From the NCBI RefSeq assembly GCF_021391535.1, contig NZ_CP090066.1, forward strand, positions 2,989,501 through 3,053,500: a stretch of 64,000 nucleotides of DNA, in the 5' to 3' direction. The stretch comes from Aurantimonas sp. HBX-1. Lineage in GTDB: Bacteria > Pseudomonadota > Alphaproteobacteria > Rhizobiales > Rhizobiaceae. The notes under the pieces were generated by a model. That model did not search any database, was not told the origin of the DNA, and was given only the letters and a program-made list of their open reading frames with translations. Shown one piece after another: positions 31,281 to 40,637 of the stretch. Position 1 is the first letter of the stretch. Every line of letters begins with the position of its first letter. Both the position numbers and the translations under genes were made by a program.

Positions 31281-32612
31281 ATGAACATTCAGGAGCATAC
31301 TGCCCCGGTCGACGCGCCGAACGCGCATCGTCGTGCGCGTCGGGACGCGCCGGGTGCCGCGATCATGGCCGAGGTCGAGCGGCTGCTCGGCGGAAGGACC
31401 CGCGACATCCGCCTGAAGGGCGAGATCCGCCGCCTGTTCCTCGAGCGCACCTGGCCGCAGACGGCGAAGGTCATCCGTTCCTGGATGAAATGGGTGTTGC
31501 TTCTGGCCGTCGTGACCTCCGTCGTCAGCGTGGTGACGCTGCCGCAGGCGGTGTCCGCCAGGATGCTGCTGCCCGGCGCCCTGCTCCCGCCGGCGGCGAT
31601 CGCGGTGTGGTTTGCCTGGCGGAAACCGCGGGCGTTCTGGCTGCAGGGTGTCTCGCTGATCGGCGGCATGTTCCTCATGCTCCTTTCCATCGCGCTGGTC
31701 GGCGCCAGTGCGGGAGGCGAGTTCTACGAACGCCATCTCAACATCATGCTGTTCGTGGCGATCACCAGCATCATCATCTTCGCCGTCCCGATGTTGTGGA
31801 CCATCGCGATCGCCGTGCTGGCCCTCGGGCTCTACGTCGTGTTCCAGTTCCAGAATCCGGGCGTCGACATCTGGAGCGCGGTGGACGGGGCGCTGTTCTT
31901 CGTCAGCGGCATCATCGCCACGGTGGTGGCGCGGCGCACGATGACGATCCTGGCGCAGAAGGCCTTCCTGCTGGAACTGCGCGACAGGAAGCTCGTCGCC
32001 GATCTGGCCGAAGCCAATCACCAGCTCGAGCAGCTGGCGCGCACCGACCCGCTCACCGGGGCCGCGAACCGGCGCTGGATGAAGGAAATCCTCGACGACC
32101 TCTGGGCGCGCGGCAGCGCCGCCCCCTCCGGCGCCGCCCTGCTGATGTGCGATCTCGACGACTTCAAGAACCTCAACGACCATCTCGGCCACGCCGAGGG
32201 GGACCGCTGTCTGGTCGAGGTGGCAAAGGTCATCCAGGGCTGCCTGCGGCAGGATCAGGACCAGATGGCCCGCTACGGCGGCGAGGAGTTCCTCGTGGTC
32301 CTGCCCGCGACCGGCGAGCGGCATGCACTCGAGGTGGCCGAGCGCATTCGCGAGGCCGTCGAGGCGGCGGCACTGTGCAACCCGACGTCCCGCGTCTCGC
32401 CATCGGTCACGCTCAGCATCGGCGTTGCGGTGCGGCGACCGGGCGCCGCCGACGTCTCGCCGGAACAGCTGCAGCGCCGGGCCGACGAGGCGCTGTACCT
32501 GGCCAAGCAGGCGGGGCGCAACCGGGTCGTGCTGCATCGGCCAGAGGGCACCGAACACCGGACGACGCGGTGCGAAATTGGCGTTGCGCCCGGCGAAATC
32601 CGCGCCTCCTGA
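31281..32612 (+). CDS. Membrane diguanylate cyclase (GGDEF)
   Basis: A 443-residue protein: basic N-terminus, about six membrane helices (residues 75-225), short coiled coil, then a GGDEF domain from TDPLTGAANRRWM to the end. The active site is GGEEF (333-337), so cyclic-di-GMP synthesis is expected. The product-inhibition I-site, normally RxxD five residues ahead, reads QDQD here with an Arg one position too early, so feedback may be lost. ATG 31281 (MNIQEHTAP) is chosen over upstream in-frame codons because the region before it is unconserved. Confidence 0.9.
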   Translation: MNIQEHTAPVDAPNAHRRARRDAPGAAIMAEVERLLGGRTRDIRLKGEIRRLFLERTWPQTAKVIRSWMKWVLLLAVVTSVVSVVTLPQAVSARMLLPGALLPPAAIAVWFAWRKPRAFWLQGVSLIGGMFLMLLSIALVGASAGGEFYERHLNIMLFVAITSIIIFAVPMLWTIAIAVLALGLYVVFQFQNPGVDIWSAVDGALFFVSGIIATVVARRTMTILAQKAFLLELRDRKLVADLAEANHQLEQLARTDPLTGAANRRWMKEILDDLWARGSAAPSGAALLMCDLDDFKNLNDHLGHAEGDRCLVEVAKVIQGCLRQDQDQMARYGGEEFLVVLPATGERHALEVAERIREAVEAAALCNPTSRVSPSVTLSIGVAVRRPGAADVSPEQLQRRADEALYLAKQAGRNRVVLHRPEGTEHRTTRCEIGVAPGEIRAS

Positions 32613-32797
32613 TCCGCCACGCCGTAGCGACCGATGGCCGGGGTGCGAAATTTTCCGCGATATCCTTTAGTAAATTTGTGTATTTCTCCGGTTTATCGGA
32701 GCGGCTTCAGATACTATTTTTCGTATTGATTGTATTTTCGCTCGATATCATCCGATCATTACCTGTCATGCGTCGCGACATTCGCGCTGTGCGGAAT

Positions 32798-32822
32798 GGA
32801 ACTCCTGAGGGATCGTGGGGTT
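32798..32822 (+). promoter_or_regulatory. EcfG-type promoter of the small stress-gene cluster
   Basis: GGAAC (32798-32802), 16 nt, GGTT (32819-32822); one base differs from CGTT. It lies 35 bp upstream of the start codon at 32857 in an otherwise AT-rich leader. Confidence 0.55.
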
Positions 32823-32856
32823 AGCCTCCCAACAACGATGTTCCAGGAGGAAAGAC

Positions 32857-33330
32857 ATGAACCGCAACATTACCGCCATCTACCGTACGCACGCCGTCGC
32901 CGAACTGGTCCGCCAGGAGCTTGAGGCGGAAGGCGTGTCCCGCAGCCACATCCACGTCATCCCGGATCACGATCGCGCGGTCGGCGCGGCCGACACCGAT
33001 GACAGGCGCTACGACGACGCGATCCACGACCTGCATCTGCCGGAAACCGATGTCCGGACCTACCAGGCCAGCATCCGGCACGGCGACTACGTCGTCTCCG
33101 TCAATGTCGATGACGACCGGGTCGAGCGTGTCCAGGCGATCATGCGGCGTCCGGAAGCAGAAGCGTACGATCTCGATGCGCGTGACAGGGAATTCGACGA
33201 TGTCGACTTCCTGGCGCCCAGCGACAGCCGCGGCACCGTCGACCCTGCCATGCGCGGCGAGCGTGATCCCGCCTATGCCGGTTCGGACATGCGGTCGTAT
33301 CGCCGCCGTTCGCCGCTGAGCGAATACTGA
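32857..33330 (+). CDS. YflT-like small stress protein, function unknown
   Basis: A 157-residue acidic soluble protein. The N-terminal segment ITAIYRTHAVAELVRQELEAEGVSRSHI followed by a short strand, and the second half YVVSVNVDDDRVERVQAIM, give the two beta-alpha-beta halves of the heat-induced YflT/GsiB-like fold. The C-terminal third is disordered (SDSRGTVDPAMRGER). CAGGAGG precedes the ATG at 32857. An EcfG-like promoter upstream ties it to the general stress response. No enzymatic residues are evident. Confidence 0.7.
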   Translation: MNRNITAIYRTHAVAELVRQELEAEGVSRSHIHVIPDHDRAVGAADTDDRRYDDAIHDLHLPETDVRTYQASIRHGDYVVSVNVDDDRVERVQAIMRRPEAEAYDLDARDREFDDVDFLAPSDSRGTVDPAMRGERDPAYAGSDMRSYRRRSPLSEY

Positions 33331-33369
33331 TCCCTGTCCGCACCCGAAATTTAACGAAGGAATGATCCC

Positions 33370-33600
33370 TTGAGCAACTATCGCGATCCAAAAGTCACCA
33401 CTCCCGATAAAAAGAGCAGCATGGGCAAGATGATCGGCATCGCCCTTGCCGTGATCCTCGGCCTGCTCGTGCTGGCCTGGGCGCTCGGCACCTTCGACGA
33501 GCCGGAAACCGAGACGGTTCCGGTCGTCACCGAAGAGCCGGCGGCCACCACCGGCACCGCGCCGGCCGCGGACCCGGTCGCCGTCCCGTCGGCCGACTGA
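33370..33600 (+). CDS. Small single-pass membrane protein, unknown function
   Basis: A 76-residue protein with one membrane helix (MIGIALAVILGLLVLAWAL, about residues 21-39) and a Pro/Ala/Thr-rich acidic tail outside the membrane. Start codon is TTG at 33370, supported by AAGGA 8 nt upstream; no ATG exists before the membrane helix except Met18. It lies 39 bp after the stress gene and so probably shares its promoter. No family recognised. Confidence 0.7.
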   Translation: MSNYRDPKVTTPDKKSSMGKMIGIALAVILGLLVLAWALGTFDEPETETVPVVTEEPAATTGTAPAADPVAVPSAD

Positions 33601-33608
33601 TAGCGATC

Positions 33609-33637
33609 GGCGTGCGCCGCCCCTTGTGGCGCACGCC
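33609..33637 (+). terminator. GC-rich hairpin after the small membrane gene
   Basis: Perfect 10-bp stem GGCGTGCGCC / GGCGCACGCC with a 9-nt loop, 8 bp after the stop. There is no T-tract, so termination may be partial. Confidence 0.55.
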
Positions 33638-33682
33638 CCCGGCTTATGCTCGCAGTGGCGAGGAAAGTCCGGGAGGAACGTC

Positions 33683-33907
33683 ATGCCGGGAGATAACGAC
33701 TACGAGGATCGTTCCGCTTCCGACAGATCGGCCGCCGGCTATGTGGTGCTGGCGATCGTCGCGGCGGGAATTGCCGGACTGATTCTCTACGATCTGCGCA
33801 AGAGCGGACCCGCCGACGACAGCCTGCAGCCACAACAGCCTTCCCCTTCCGGGGCTCCGGTTCCCCAACAGCCGGCCGCCGCGCCGCCGGCAGCGACGCA
33901 GCCCTGA
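33683..33907 (+). CDS. Small single-pass membrane protein, proline/glutamine-rich tail
   Basis: A 74-residue protein with one membrane helix (YVVLAIVAAGIAGLILYDL, about residues 20-38) and a low-complexity tail rich in Pro, Gln and Ala. GGGAGGAA precedes the ATG at 33683 at good spacing. Architecture resembles the preceding 76-residue protein, although they are not alike in sequence. Function unknown. Confidence 0.65.
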   Translation: MPGDNDYEDRSASDRSAAGYVVLAIVAAGIAGLILYDLRKSGPADDSLQPQQPSPSGAPVPQQPAAAPPAATQP

Positions 33908-34174
33908 TCCATCGCCTTCATCCTGGTCGAATGCCGCGACCCGCCTTGGGGTGCCGCGGCGTCGGGCGCTGCAGCGGTGTCGGCAAGTCCGCGGTGCGGA
34001 TCGGCCGTCGCGCCGCATGTCGATCATCGCGCGGCGCGGCGCCGGATCGGTTCCGCACCCGCGCTCGGACGGCGCGAAGATGGTTTCCCGGCTCACGAGA
34101 TTTACGGCTTTCCGGTGAACCGCACACGCCACGCGGCGTATTGTCCCAGTCAATCATGGACGGGATCGCGACCG

Positions 34175-34429
34175 GTGGAACAAGCTCTCTCATGCCAGGC
34201 CGCGCCGATCGCCTGCGGACCGGAACGGCTGGATGGCCAGCTGGTCTTCGTCGATGGCGTCCTTGTCGCGGTCCTCACCCGCCTCAGCGGAGAGCACTAC
34301 GGTTCGCATGAGGGACACTGGTTCCTGGAAGCTGGCTTCGGACCCTGCGATCCGACCGCCACCAAGCCACCGCCCTTTCCGACCCTGAACGACGCCATTG
34401 CCTGGATCAGGGACGCCGGCGAGGCCTGA
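34175..34429 (+). CDS. Conserved small hypothetical protein
   Basis: About 84 residues from GTG 34175. The core RLDGQLVFVDGVLVAVLTRL, then GHWFLEAGFGPCD and a C-terminal helix LNDAIAWIRDAG, is a pattern I have seen in Rhizobiales hypothetical proteins. The start is uncertain: no strong ribosome site is present and the frame stays open upstream to 33977 without conserved-looking content. No function can be given. Confidence 0.55.
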   Translation: MEQALSCQAAPIACGPERLDGQLVFVDGVLVAVLTRLSGEHYGSHEGHWFLEAGFGPCDPTATKPPPFPTLNDAIAWIRDAGEA

Positions 34430-34447
34430 TGGGACGCGGCCGCGCCG

Positions 34448-37141
34448 TCATCCGGCCGGCAGGCTGTCGACCGCCACCACGACCTTGACCGTGTCGTCCT
34501 GCGGATCGGTATCCGCCGTCTCGAAGCCGAGTTCCCGGGCCATGCGCAGCATGGTGGCGTTCTCGCGCAGTATTTCGCCGTAGATGCGCTTCAGGCCCCG
34601 CCGCCGGCCATAGTCGAGGATCGCCGTCATCAACCGGTAGCCGAGCCCACGGCCCTTCATGTCGGAGCGCACCAGCACCGCGAACTCGGCCGCCTCGTTC
34701 TCGGGGTCCGAAACCAGCCGCACCACGCCGAGGATGGGGACCGTGCCGCTTGCATCGGCCTCCCCCATCGCCACCAGCGCCATCTCCCGGTCGTAGTCGA
34801 TCTGCGAGAAGCGCGCGGCTGTCTGGTGCGGGAAGGCCCGCATCTGCCCCATGAACCGCAGCCGCAGGTCGCGCGGCGTGCAGCGCTCGACCATCGCGAC
34901 CAGCGCCCCCTCGTCCTCCGGGCGGATCGGCCGCAGCAGCAGCTTCGTGCCGTCGCCGATCTCGATGCGTTGCTCGAATTCCCGCGGGTAGGGCCGGATG
35001 GCCGGGCCGACGACCGCCCCCGCGACGGCACGGATGCTGACCCGGGCATCCAGGGCGATCACCCCGCCAGCATTGGCGAGCAGCGGGTTGATGTCGAGCT
35101 CGGCGACTTCCGGCAGCAGCACCGCCAGTTCGGACAGGCGGATCAGCACGTCGGCGATTTTGTCCAGGGGGACCGGCGGCACGTCGCGGAAGCCGGCGAG
35201 CAGCTTGGAAATCCGGGTCGAGACGATCATTTCCCGCGCCAGCACCGAGTTCAGCGGCGGCAGGCCGATCGCCCGGTCGCCGATCACTTCCGTCGCCTTG
35301 CCGCCCCGCCCGAACAGCACGACCGGGCCGAAGGTCGGGTCTGACGCGATGCCGGCGATGAGTTCCTGCGCGTCGGTACGGACCACCATCGGCTGCACCG
35401 AGAAGCCGTCGAGCGGCGTGTCCGGCATCGCCTGGCGGATCGACTGCAGCATCGCCTTGGCCGCCGCCGCCATCTCGTCGGCGGAGCGGATGTCGAGGCG
35501 TACCCCGCCGACATCGGATTTGTGGCTGATCGCCGGCGAGACGATCTTCAGCACGGCCGGCCCGCCGATTTCGGCGAAGCGTGCGGCGGCTGCCTCCGGG
35601 GCCGCGGCCAGCAGCGTCCTGACGATCGGGATGCCGAACAGCGCCAGCAGCTGCTTGGACTCCGGCTCGGTGAGCATGGTGCTTCCGGCTGCCAGCGCCT
35701 GCCGCACCAGCGTGCGTGCCGCCTCCAGATCGGCCGGGCTGATCACCACGCCCGCCGCCGGCGTCTCCATCAGCATCTCCTGGTTCCGCCGGTAGCGGTG
35801 AAGATGCATGAAGGCGCGGATCGCCTTGTCCGGCCCGTCGAAGGTGGCGATCTTCCGGGTGGCGAAGAAGTCCCGCGCCGGCGCCGCCGCGGTGCCGCCG
35901 AGCCAGGTGGTCAGGATCGGCAGGCCCGGCCGCTGCACCGTCGCCTCGGCCACCGCCAGCGCCCCCTGCATCGGGTCGGCGACGGCGGTCGGGCAGTTGA
36001 TCACCAGGATCGCGTCGCTGTCCTGCTCCTCGCCGAGCACGGCGAGGGCCGCGGCGTAGCGTGCGCCGTCGGCATCACCGACGATGTCGACGGGGTTACC
36101 GCGCGACCAGGCCGCCGGCATCACCGCGTCGAGCCGGGCGATCGCCGCTTCGCTGAGCTGCGCCAGCCGGCCGCCCTCGGCCTCCAGCGCGTCCACCGCC
36201 AGCACGCCGGCGCCGCCGCCATTGGTCAGGATGGTCAGCCGGTCGTCGACGACGCGCAGCCGTGTCGCCAGCGTCGCGGCCGCCTCGAACATCTCGTCGA
36301 GCTGGCCGACCCGCAACAGGCCGGCGCGGCGGAAGGCGGCGTCGTAGACGACGTCGGATCCGGCCAGCGCCCCGGTATGCGACTGGGCGGCGCGCGCGCC
36401 CTCGGCGCTGCGCCCCGCCTTGATCACCACGACATGCTTGGCGCGGGCGGCGATGCGCGCGGCGGACATGAATTTCTTCGCGTGGGTGACGTTCTCGACA
36501 TAGAGCAGGATCGAGCGCGTCGCCCGGTCGCCGGCGAGGAAGTCCAGCATGTCGCCGAAATCGACGTCGCCCATGTCGCCGAGCGACATCACGTGCGAGA
36601 AGCCGATGCCGCGCTCGTCCGCCCAGTCGAGCACCGAGGTGACGATGGCGCCGGACTGGCTGACGAGGGCGATGTCGCCGGAGCGCGGCGTCAGATGCGC
36701 GAAGCTGGCGTTGATCCCCTTCGCGGGAGAGATCACGCCGATGCAGTTCGGCCCGACGATGCGCATCAGATGCGGCCGGGCGGCATCCAGCATCGCCTGC
36801 TTGAGGTCGCGGCCGTCCGCGTCGACCCCCAGCCCGGCGCTGATCACCACGGCGGCACGGCAGCCGCGCCGCGCCAGCTCGCCGATGACGCCCGGCACAG
36901 AGGCCGCCGGCGTCGCCACCACCGCGAGGTCCGGCGTGACCGGCAAGGCCTCGATCGAGCGGTAGTTCAGCGTCGACTGGATGGCGAATTCATGCGGATT
37001 GACGGTCATCACCGGTCCGGCGAACCCGCCGCGCAGCAGGTTCTCCGCCAACACCCGCCCGACCGTCCCCGGCTCGTTGCTGGCGCCGACAAGGGCGATG
37101 GCGCGGGGCGAGAAGATCGCGTCGAAATTGCGGATGCTCAT
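34448..37141 (-). CDS. Acyl-CoA synthetase (NDP-forming)-like / GNAT acetyltransferase fusion
   Basis: An 897-residue protein of the Pat/YfiQ architecture: CoA-binding domain (SIRNFDAIFSPRAIALVGAS), succinyl-CoA-ligase-like domain (VGPNCIGVISP, ALVSQSGAI, and SHTGALAGSD with a histidine at the phospho-His position), ATP-grasp (residues 490-700) and a C-terminal GNAT domain (VRSDMKGRGLGYRLM, residues 720-880). Members acetylate lysines in acetyl-CoA synthetases and other proteins. GGAGA precedes the ATG at 37141. Whether the ligase half is active cannot be read from sequence. Confidence 0.9.
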   Translation of the reverse strand: MSIRNFDAIFSPRAIALVGASNEPGTVGRVLAENLLRGGFAGPVMTVNPHEFAIQSTLNYRSIEALPVTPDLAVVATPAASVPGVIGELARRGCRAAVVISAGLGVDADGRDLKQAMLDAARPHLMRIVGPNCIGVISPAKGINASFAHLTPRSGDIALVSQSGAIVTSVLDWADERGIGFSHVMSLGDMGDVDFGDMLDFLAGDRATRSILLYVENVTHAKKFMSAARIAARAKHVVVIKAGRSAEGARAAQSHTGALAGSDVVYDAAFRRAGLLRVGQLDEMFEAAATLATRLRVVDDRLTILTNGGGAGVLAVDALEAEGGRLAQLSEAAIARLDAVMPAAWSRGNPVDIVGDADGARYAAALAVLGEEQDSDAILVINCPTAVADPMQGALAVAEATVQRPGLPILTTWLGGTAAAPARDFFATRKIATFDGPDKAIRAFMHLHRYRRNQEMLMETPAAGVVISPADLEAARTLVRQALAAGSTMLTEPESKQLLALFGIPIVRTLLAAAPEAAAARFAEIGGPAVLKIVSPAISHKSDVGGVRLDIRSADEMAAAAKAMLQSIRQAMPDTPLDGFSVQPMVVRTDAQELIAGIASDPTFGPVVLFGRGGKATEVIGDRAIGLPPLNSVLAREMIVSTRISKLLAGFRDVPPVPLDKIADVLIRLSELAVLLPEVAELDINPLLANAGGVIALDARVSIRAVAGAVVGPAIRPYPREFEQRIEIGDGTKLLLRPIRPEDEGALVAMVERCTPRDLRLRFMGQMRAFPHQTAARFSQIDYDREMALVAMGEADASGTVPILGVVRLVSDPENEAAEFAVLVRSDMKGRGLGYRLMTAILDYGRRRGLKRIYGEILRENATMLRMARELGFETADTDPQDDTVKVVVAVDSLPAG

Positions 37142-37328
37142 GGGGTCTCCGTCACGGTGGCAGGCCTTCGCGCAAGGCGCGAGCGGCCGATGGGGCACCG
37201 GTAGCGCACGCAAGCGTCGCACGGCCCTGGCACGGGTCAAACCGGAATCGCTCCGGCCTCGCTCTTTTGCCCGGCTTCGCCTATGTCGGCACGACGGGGG
37301 GCTGGGCCCCGCAGGCAGGGAGACGGGC

Positions 37329-38045
37329 ATGACGACGCCGGGCATTCTGGACAAGGCCTTCGCGGCCGGCGACACGGCCGCGGTCATCGCAGCGGGTCTG
37401 GCCGAGGAGAAGGCGCGCACGGTGCTCGACATCGGCACCGGCAGCGGCAAGCTCGCCAGGGCACTCGGCGAGCGCGGCTACGCCGTCACCGGGATCGACC
37501 CGAATGCCGACGCGATCGGGCAGGCCAAGAGCGAGGTTCCGGACGCGCAGTTCTCTGTCGGCACCGCCGAGGCCCTGCCCTATCCGGACGGCAGCTTCGA
37601 CGCGGCGGTGTTCCTCAACTCGCTGCATCATGTTCCCGTGGACGGCATGGCGACGGCGCTCGCGGAAGCCGCACGGGTCACCCGCCGCGGCGGCGCGGTC
37701 TTCGTGGTTGAGCCGCTGGCGGAAGGGCCGCATTTCGAGGCGATGCGGCCGGTGGAAGACGAGACGGCGATCCGGGACGCCGCGGCGCGCGCCGTCGCCG
37801 ATGCGGTGCGGAACCGGTTGCTCGAACTGCGCGGCAACGTCGTCTACCAGCGCCAGGAGCCATACGCCGACGTCGAGGCGTTCATCGCGCGGCTGGTCGC
37901 CATCGCCCCGGCACGGGCTGCGATCGTCGCCGAAAGACGCGACGAGGTGGCGCGGCTCTTCGAGGCCGGCGCGGTGGCCGGCCCGGCGGGCGGCAAGATC
38001 CTCGCCCAGCCGCTGCGGATCTACTGGCTCCGCGTCCCGGCCTGA
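37329..38045 (+). CDS. Class I SAM-dependent methyltransferase
   Basis: 238 residues. Motif I VLDIGTGSGKLARAL, acidic loop GIDPNA, motif II AEALPYPDGSFDAAVFLNSLHHV and motif III RRGGAVFVVEPL give a clear Methyltransf_11 fold. The C-terminal half is unremarkable. It is divergent from the Pat-like gene and 123 bp upstream of the ABC importer operon, with a short CCTT/AAGG stem and a T-run between. Substrate unknown. Confidence 0.85.
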   Translation: MTTPGILDKAFAAGDTAAVIAAGLAEEKARTVLDIGTGSGKLARALGERGYAVTGIDPNADAIGQAKSEVPDAQFSVGTAEALPYPDGSFDAAVFLNSLHHVPVDGMATALAEAARVTRRGGAVFVVEPLAEGPHFEAMRPVEDETAIRDAAARAVADAVRNRLLELRGNVVYQRQEPYADVEAFIARLVAIAPARAAIVAERRDEVARLFEAGAVAGPAGGKILAQPLRIYWLRVPA

Positions 38046-38167
38046 CCGGGCAGCCGGGGCGAGGCGAGGCCTTGCACCCCGAAAGGTTTTTTGTCCGAAT
38101 GCCGGCGAGCCTACGCGCCGGCCGCGCTCGCGTCATCTGGTTTCCCCATGCATCCCGGAGCCGTTCC

Positions 38168-39676
38168 ATGCCGATCCGTCCTGCCGGACTTCCGGTCCTC
38201 GCCGCCCTTGCGATGCTGGTGGCGGCTGCCTTTCCGGGCGCCGTCCTGGCCCAGCCCCGCGACACCGTCACCGTCGGCATGGCGATCGAGCCGGCGGGCC
38301 TCGATCCGACCGCCGCGGCCCCGGTCGCCATCGGCCAGGTGACCTGGCAGAACATCTACGAGGGGCTGACGCGGATCGACCGCGACGGCGCGGTCCAGCC
38401 GCAGCTGGCGCGGGAATGGAGCATTTCCGAGGACGGCCTCACCTACGTCTTCACGCTCCGCGACGACGTCAGCTTCTCCAACGGCGTGGCGTTCACCGCC
38501 GAGACGGCGAAATTCACCCTCGACCGGGCCCGGGGCGAGGCCTCGACCAACCCGCAGAAGCAGTTCTTCGCGACGATCCTCTCGGTGGAGGCGACCGACC
38601 CGCAAACGCTGACCGTGACGCTGTCGCAGCCGACCGGCAACCTGCTCTACTGGCTCGCCTGGCCGGCGGCGGTGATGGTCGAACCCGGTTCGGCGGCGAC
38701 CAACAATGTCCGACCGGTCGGCACAGGGCCGTTCGAGCTCGCCGAATGGCGGCAGGGCGACCGCATCGAGCTGCGCCGCCGGGACGACTACTGGAACCCG
38801 GACGACCGGCCGGCGCTGGCGGCCGCGACGTTCCGCTTCCTCGCCGATCCGCAGGCGCAGGCGGCGGCGATCCGCAGCGGCGACATAGACGCCATTCCGG
38901 AATTCGCCGCGCCGGAACTCTACGCCGCGCTGGAAGACGAGGCCGACCTCACCACGGTCGTCGGCAATACCGAGCTCAAGGTCGTCGCCGGGCTGAACGG
39001 CCGCAAGGCCCCGTTCGACGATCCGCGCGTGCGCCAGGCGCTGATGATGGCGGTCGATCGCAACGCCCTGATCGAAGGCGTCCATGCCGGCTACGGCGAG
39101 CCGATCGGCAGCCACTACACGCCGAACGATCCGGGCTATGTCGATCTGACCGCGGTGCATCCCTACGATCCGGCAGCGGCGAAGCGGCTGCTGGCGGAAG
39201 CCGGCTATCCGGACGGCTTTTCGCTGTCGATCAAGACGCCGCAGATGTCCTACGCCATCCGCTCCGCCGAGGTGCTGCAGGCCTTCCTTGCCGAGATCGG
39301 CGTGACGCTCGAGATCGTGCCCACCGAGTTTCCGGCGCGGTGGGTCGACGAGGTGTTCACCCGGCACGATTTCGACATGACCATCGTCGCGCATGCCGAG
39401 CCGCTCGACATCGGCATCTATGCGCGGCCGGACTATTATTTCGGCTATGCCAATCCGGCCTTCGACGCCGCCATCGTCGCGGCGGAGACCGCCACCGATC
39501 CCGAGGAGCGGCTCGCCCGATACGGCGACGCCCAGCGAATCCTCGCCGACGAGGTGCCGGCCCTCTACCTTTTCGTGATGCCCAAGCTCGGCGTCTGGAA
39601 CGCCGCGCTCACCGGCCTGTGGGAGAACGAGCCGATCCCCTCCAACGACCTGACCGACGTCGCGTGGAGCAACTGA
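38168..39676 (+). CDS. Peptide/nickel-type ABC transporter substrate-binding protein
   Basis: A 502-residue periplasmic protein, family 5 (DppA/OppA/NikA). Signal peptide to about residue 32 (VAAAFPGAVLAQP). The conserved region LDPTAAAPVAIGQVTWQNIYEGLTRID, SEDGLTYVFTLRDDVSFSNG and GTGPFELAEW is present. ATG 38168 is chosen because it gives a proper signal peptide; the ATG at 38072 adds a basic stretch. First gene of a five-gene importer operon; substrate could be peptides, opines or similar. Confidence 0.93.
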   Translation: MPIRPAGLPVLAALAMLVAAAFPGAVLAQPRDTVTVGMAIEPAGLDPTAAAPVAIGQVTWQNIYEGLTRIDRDGAVQPQLAREWSISEDGLTYVFTLRDDVSFSNGVAFTAETAKFTLDRARGEASTNPQKQFFATILSVEATDPQTLTVTLSQPTGNLLYWLAWPAAVMVEPGSAATNNVRPVGTGPFELAEWRQGDRIELRRRDDYWNPDDRPALAAATFRFLADPQAQAAAIRSGDIDAIPEFAAPELYAALEDEADLTTVVGNTELKVVAGLNGRKAPFDDPRVRQALMMAVDRNALIEGVHAGYGEPIGSHYTPNDPGYVDLTAVHPYDPAAAKRLLAEAGYPDGFSLSIKTPQMSYAIRSAEVLQAFLAEIGVTLEIVPTEFPARWVDEVFTRHDFDMTIVAHAEPLDIGIYARPDYYFGYANPAFDAAIVAAETATDPEERLARYGDAQRILADEVPALYLFVMPKLGVWNAALTGLWENEPIPSNDLTDVAWSN

Positions 39677-39689
39677 CGGGGTCCACTCG

Positions 39690-40637
39690 ATGCTGCGGAT
39701 GATCGCCTGGCGGCTCGCCGGCCTGCTCGCCACGCTGCTGGCGGTATCGGTCGTCGTGTTCCTGGTCATGGACGTGCTGCCGGGCGATCCGGCGGCGATC
39801 ATGCTCGGCACCTCGGCGCGGCCCGACACGCTGGCGGCGCTGCGCCTCGAGCTCGGCCTCGACCAGCCGTTGCCGCTGCGCTTCGCCGCCTGGATCGGCG
39901 GCGCGCTGACCGGCGATTTCGGGACCTCCCGCACCTATGGCGTGCCCGTGGCCGGCCTGATCCTCGACCGGCTGGCGGTGACGCTGCCGCTGGCGCTGAT
40001 GGCGATCACCCTGTCGGTCGTCCTCGCCCTGCCACTCGGCATCCTGGCGGCGTCGCGGCGCGGCAGCTTCTGGGACGTCGCGGCCACCGGCGTCGCCCAG
40101 GCGGGTGTGGCGATGCCGAATTTCTGGGTCGGGCTCCTGCTCATCCTGGTCTTCGCCTCGACGCTCGGGATCATGCCGTCTGGCGGCTTTCCCGGCTGGG
40201 ACGCCGGCATCGGGCCTGCCCTCGCCGCGCTCACCCTGCCGGCCGTCGCCCTGGCGCTGCCGCAGGCCGCCGTGCTGACCCGCGTCACCCGGTCGGCGGT
40301 GCTCGACGTGCTGCACGAGGACTTCGTGCGGACCGCCCGCGCCAAGGGGCTGACGAAGCGGGCGGCGCTCTGGCGCCACGCGGTGCCGAACGCGCTGCTG
40401 CCGGTGGTGACGGTGATCGGCCTGCAGTTCACCTTCCTGATCGCCGGCGCGGTGCTGGTCGAGAACGTCTTCGGCCTGCCCGGCCTCGGTAGCCTCGCCG
40501 TCCAGGCGCTGCAGCAGCGCGACCTGATTGTCATGCAGGACGTGGTGCTGCTGCTGGCCACGCTGGTGATCGTCGTGAACTTCCTCGTCGACCTCTCCTA
40601 TCTCGTCCTCGATCCGCGGCTGAGGGCGTCGGCATGA
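39690..40637 (+). CDS. ABC transporter permease (DppB type)
   Basis: 315 residues, about six membrane helices. The N-terminus MLRMIAWRLAGLLATLLAVSVVVFLVMDVLPGDPA is typical of DppB/OppB. The EAA loop near residues 205-225 (RTARAKGLTKRAALWRHAVPNAL) contacts the ATPase. 13 bp after the binding protein; stop overlaps the next start by 4 nt. Confidence 0.94.
   Translation: MLRMIAWRLAGLLATLLAVSVVVFLVMDVLPGDPAAIMLGTSARPDTLAALRLELGLDQPLPLRFAAWIGGALTGDFGTSRTYGVPVAGLILDRLAVTLPLALMAITLSVVLALPLGILAASRRGSFWDVAATGVAQAGVAMPNFWVGLLLILVFASTLGIMPSGGFPGWDAGIGPALAALTLPAVALALPQAAVLTRVTRSAVLDVLHEDFVRTARAKGLTKRAALWRHAVPNALLPVVTVIGLQFTFLIAGAVLVENVFGLPGLGSLAVQALQQRDLIVMQDVVLLLATLVIVVNFLVDLSYLVLDPRLRASA

Noticed and set aside
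34448..37450. Longer N-terminus for the acyl-CoA synthetase/GNAT gene
   Set aside because: Residues before the ATG at 37141 are unconserved and overlap the divergent methyltransferase start; GGAGA supports 37141.
38074..38095. Intrinsic terminator after the methyltransferase
   Set aside because: A T-run is present but the stem (CCTT/AAGG) is only 4 bp, too weak to list with confidence.
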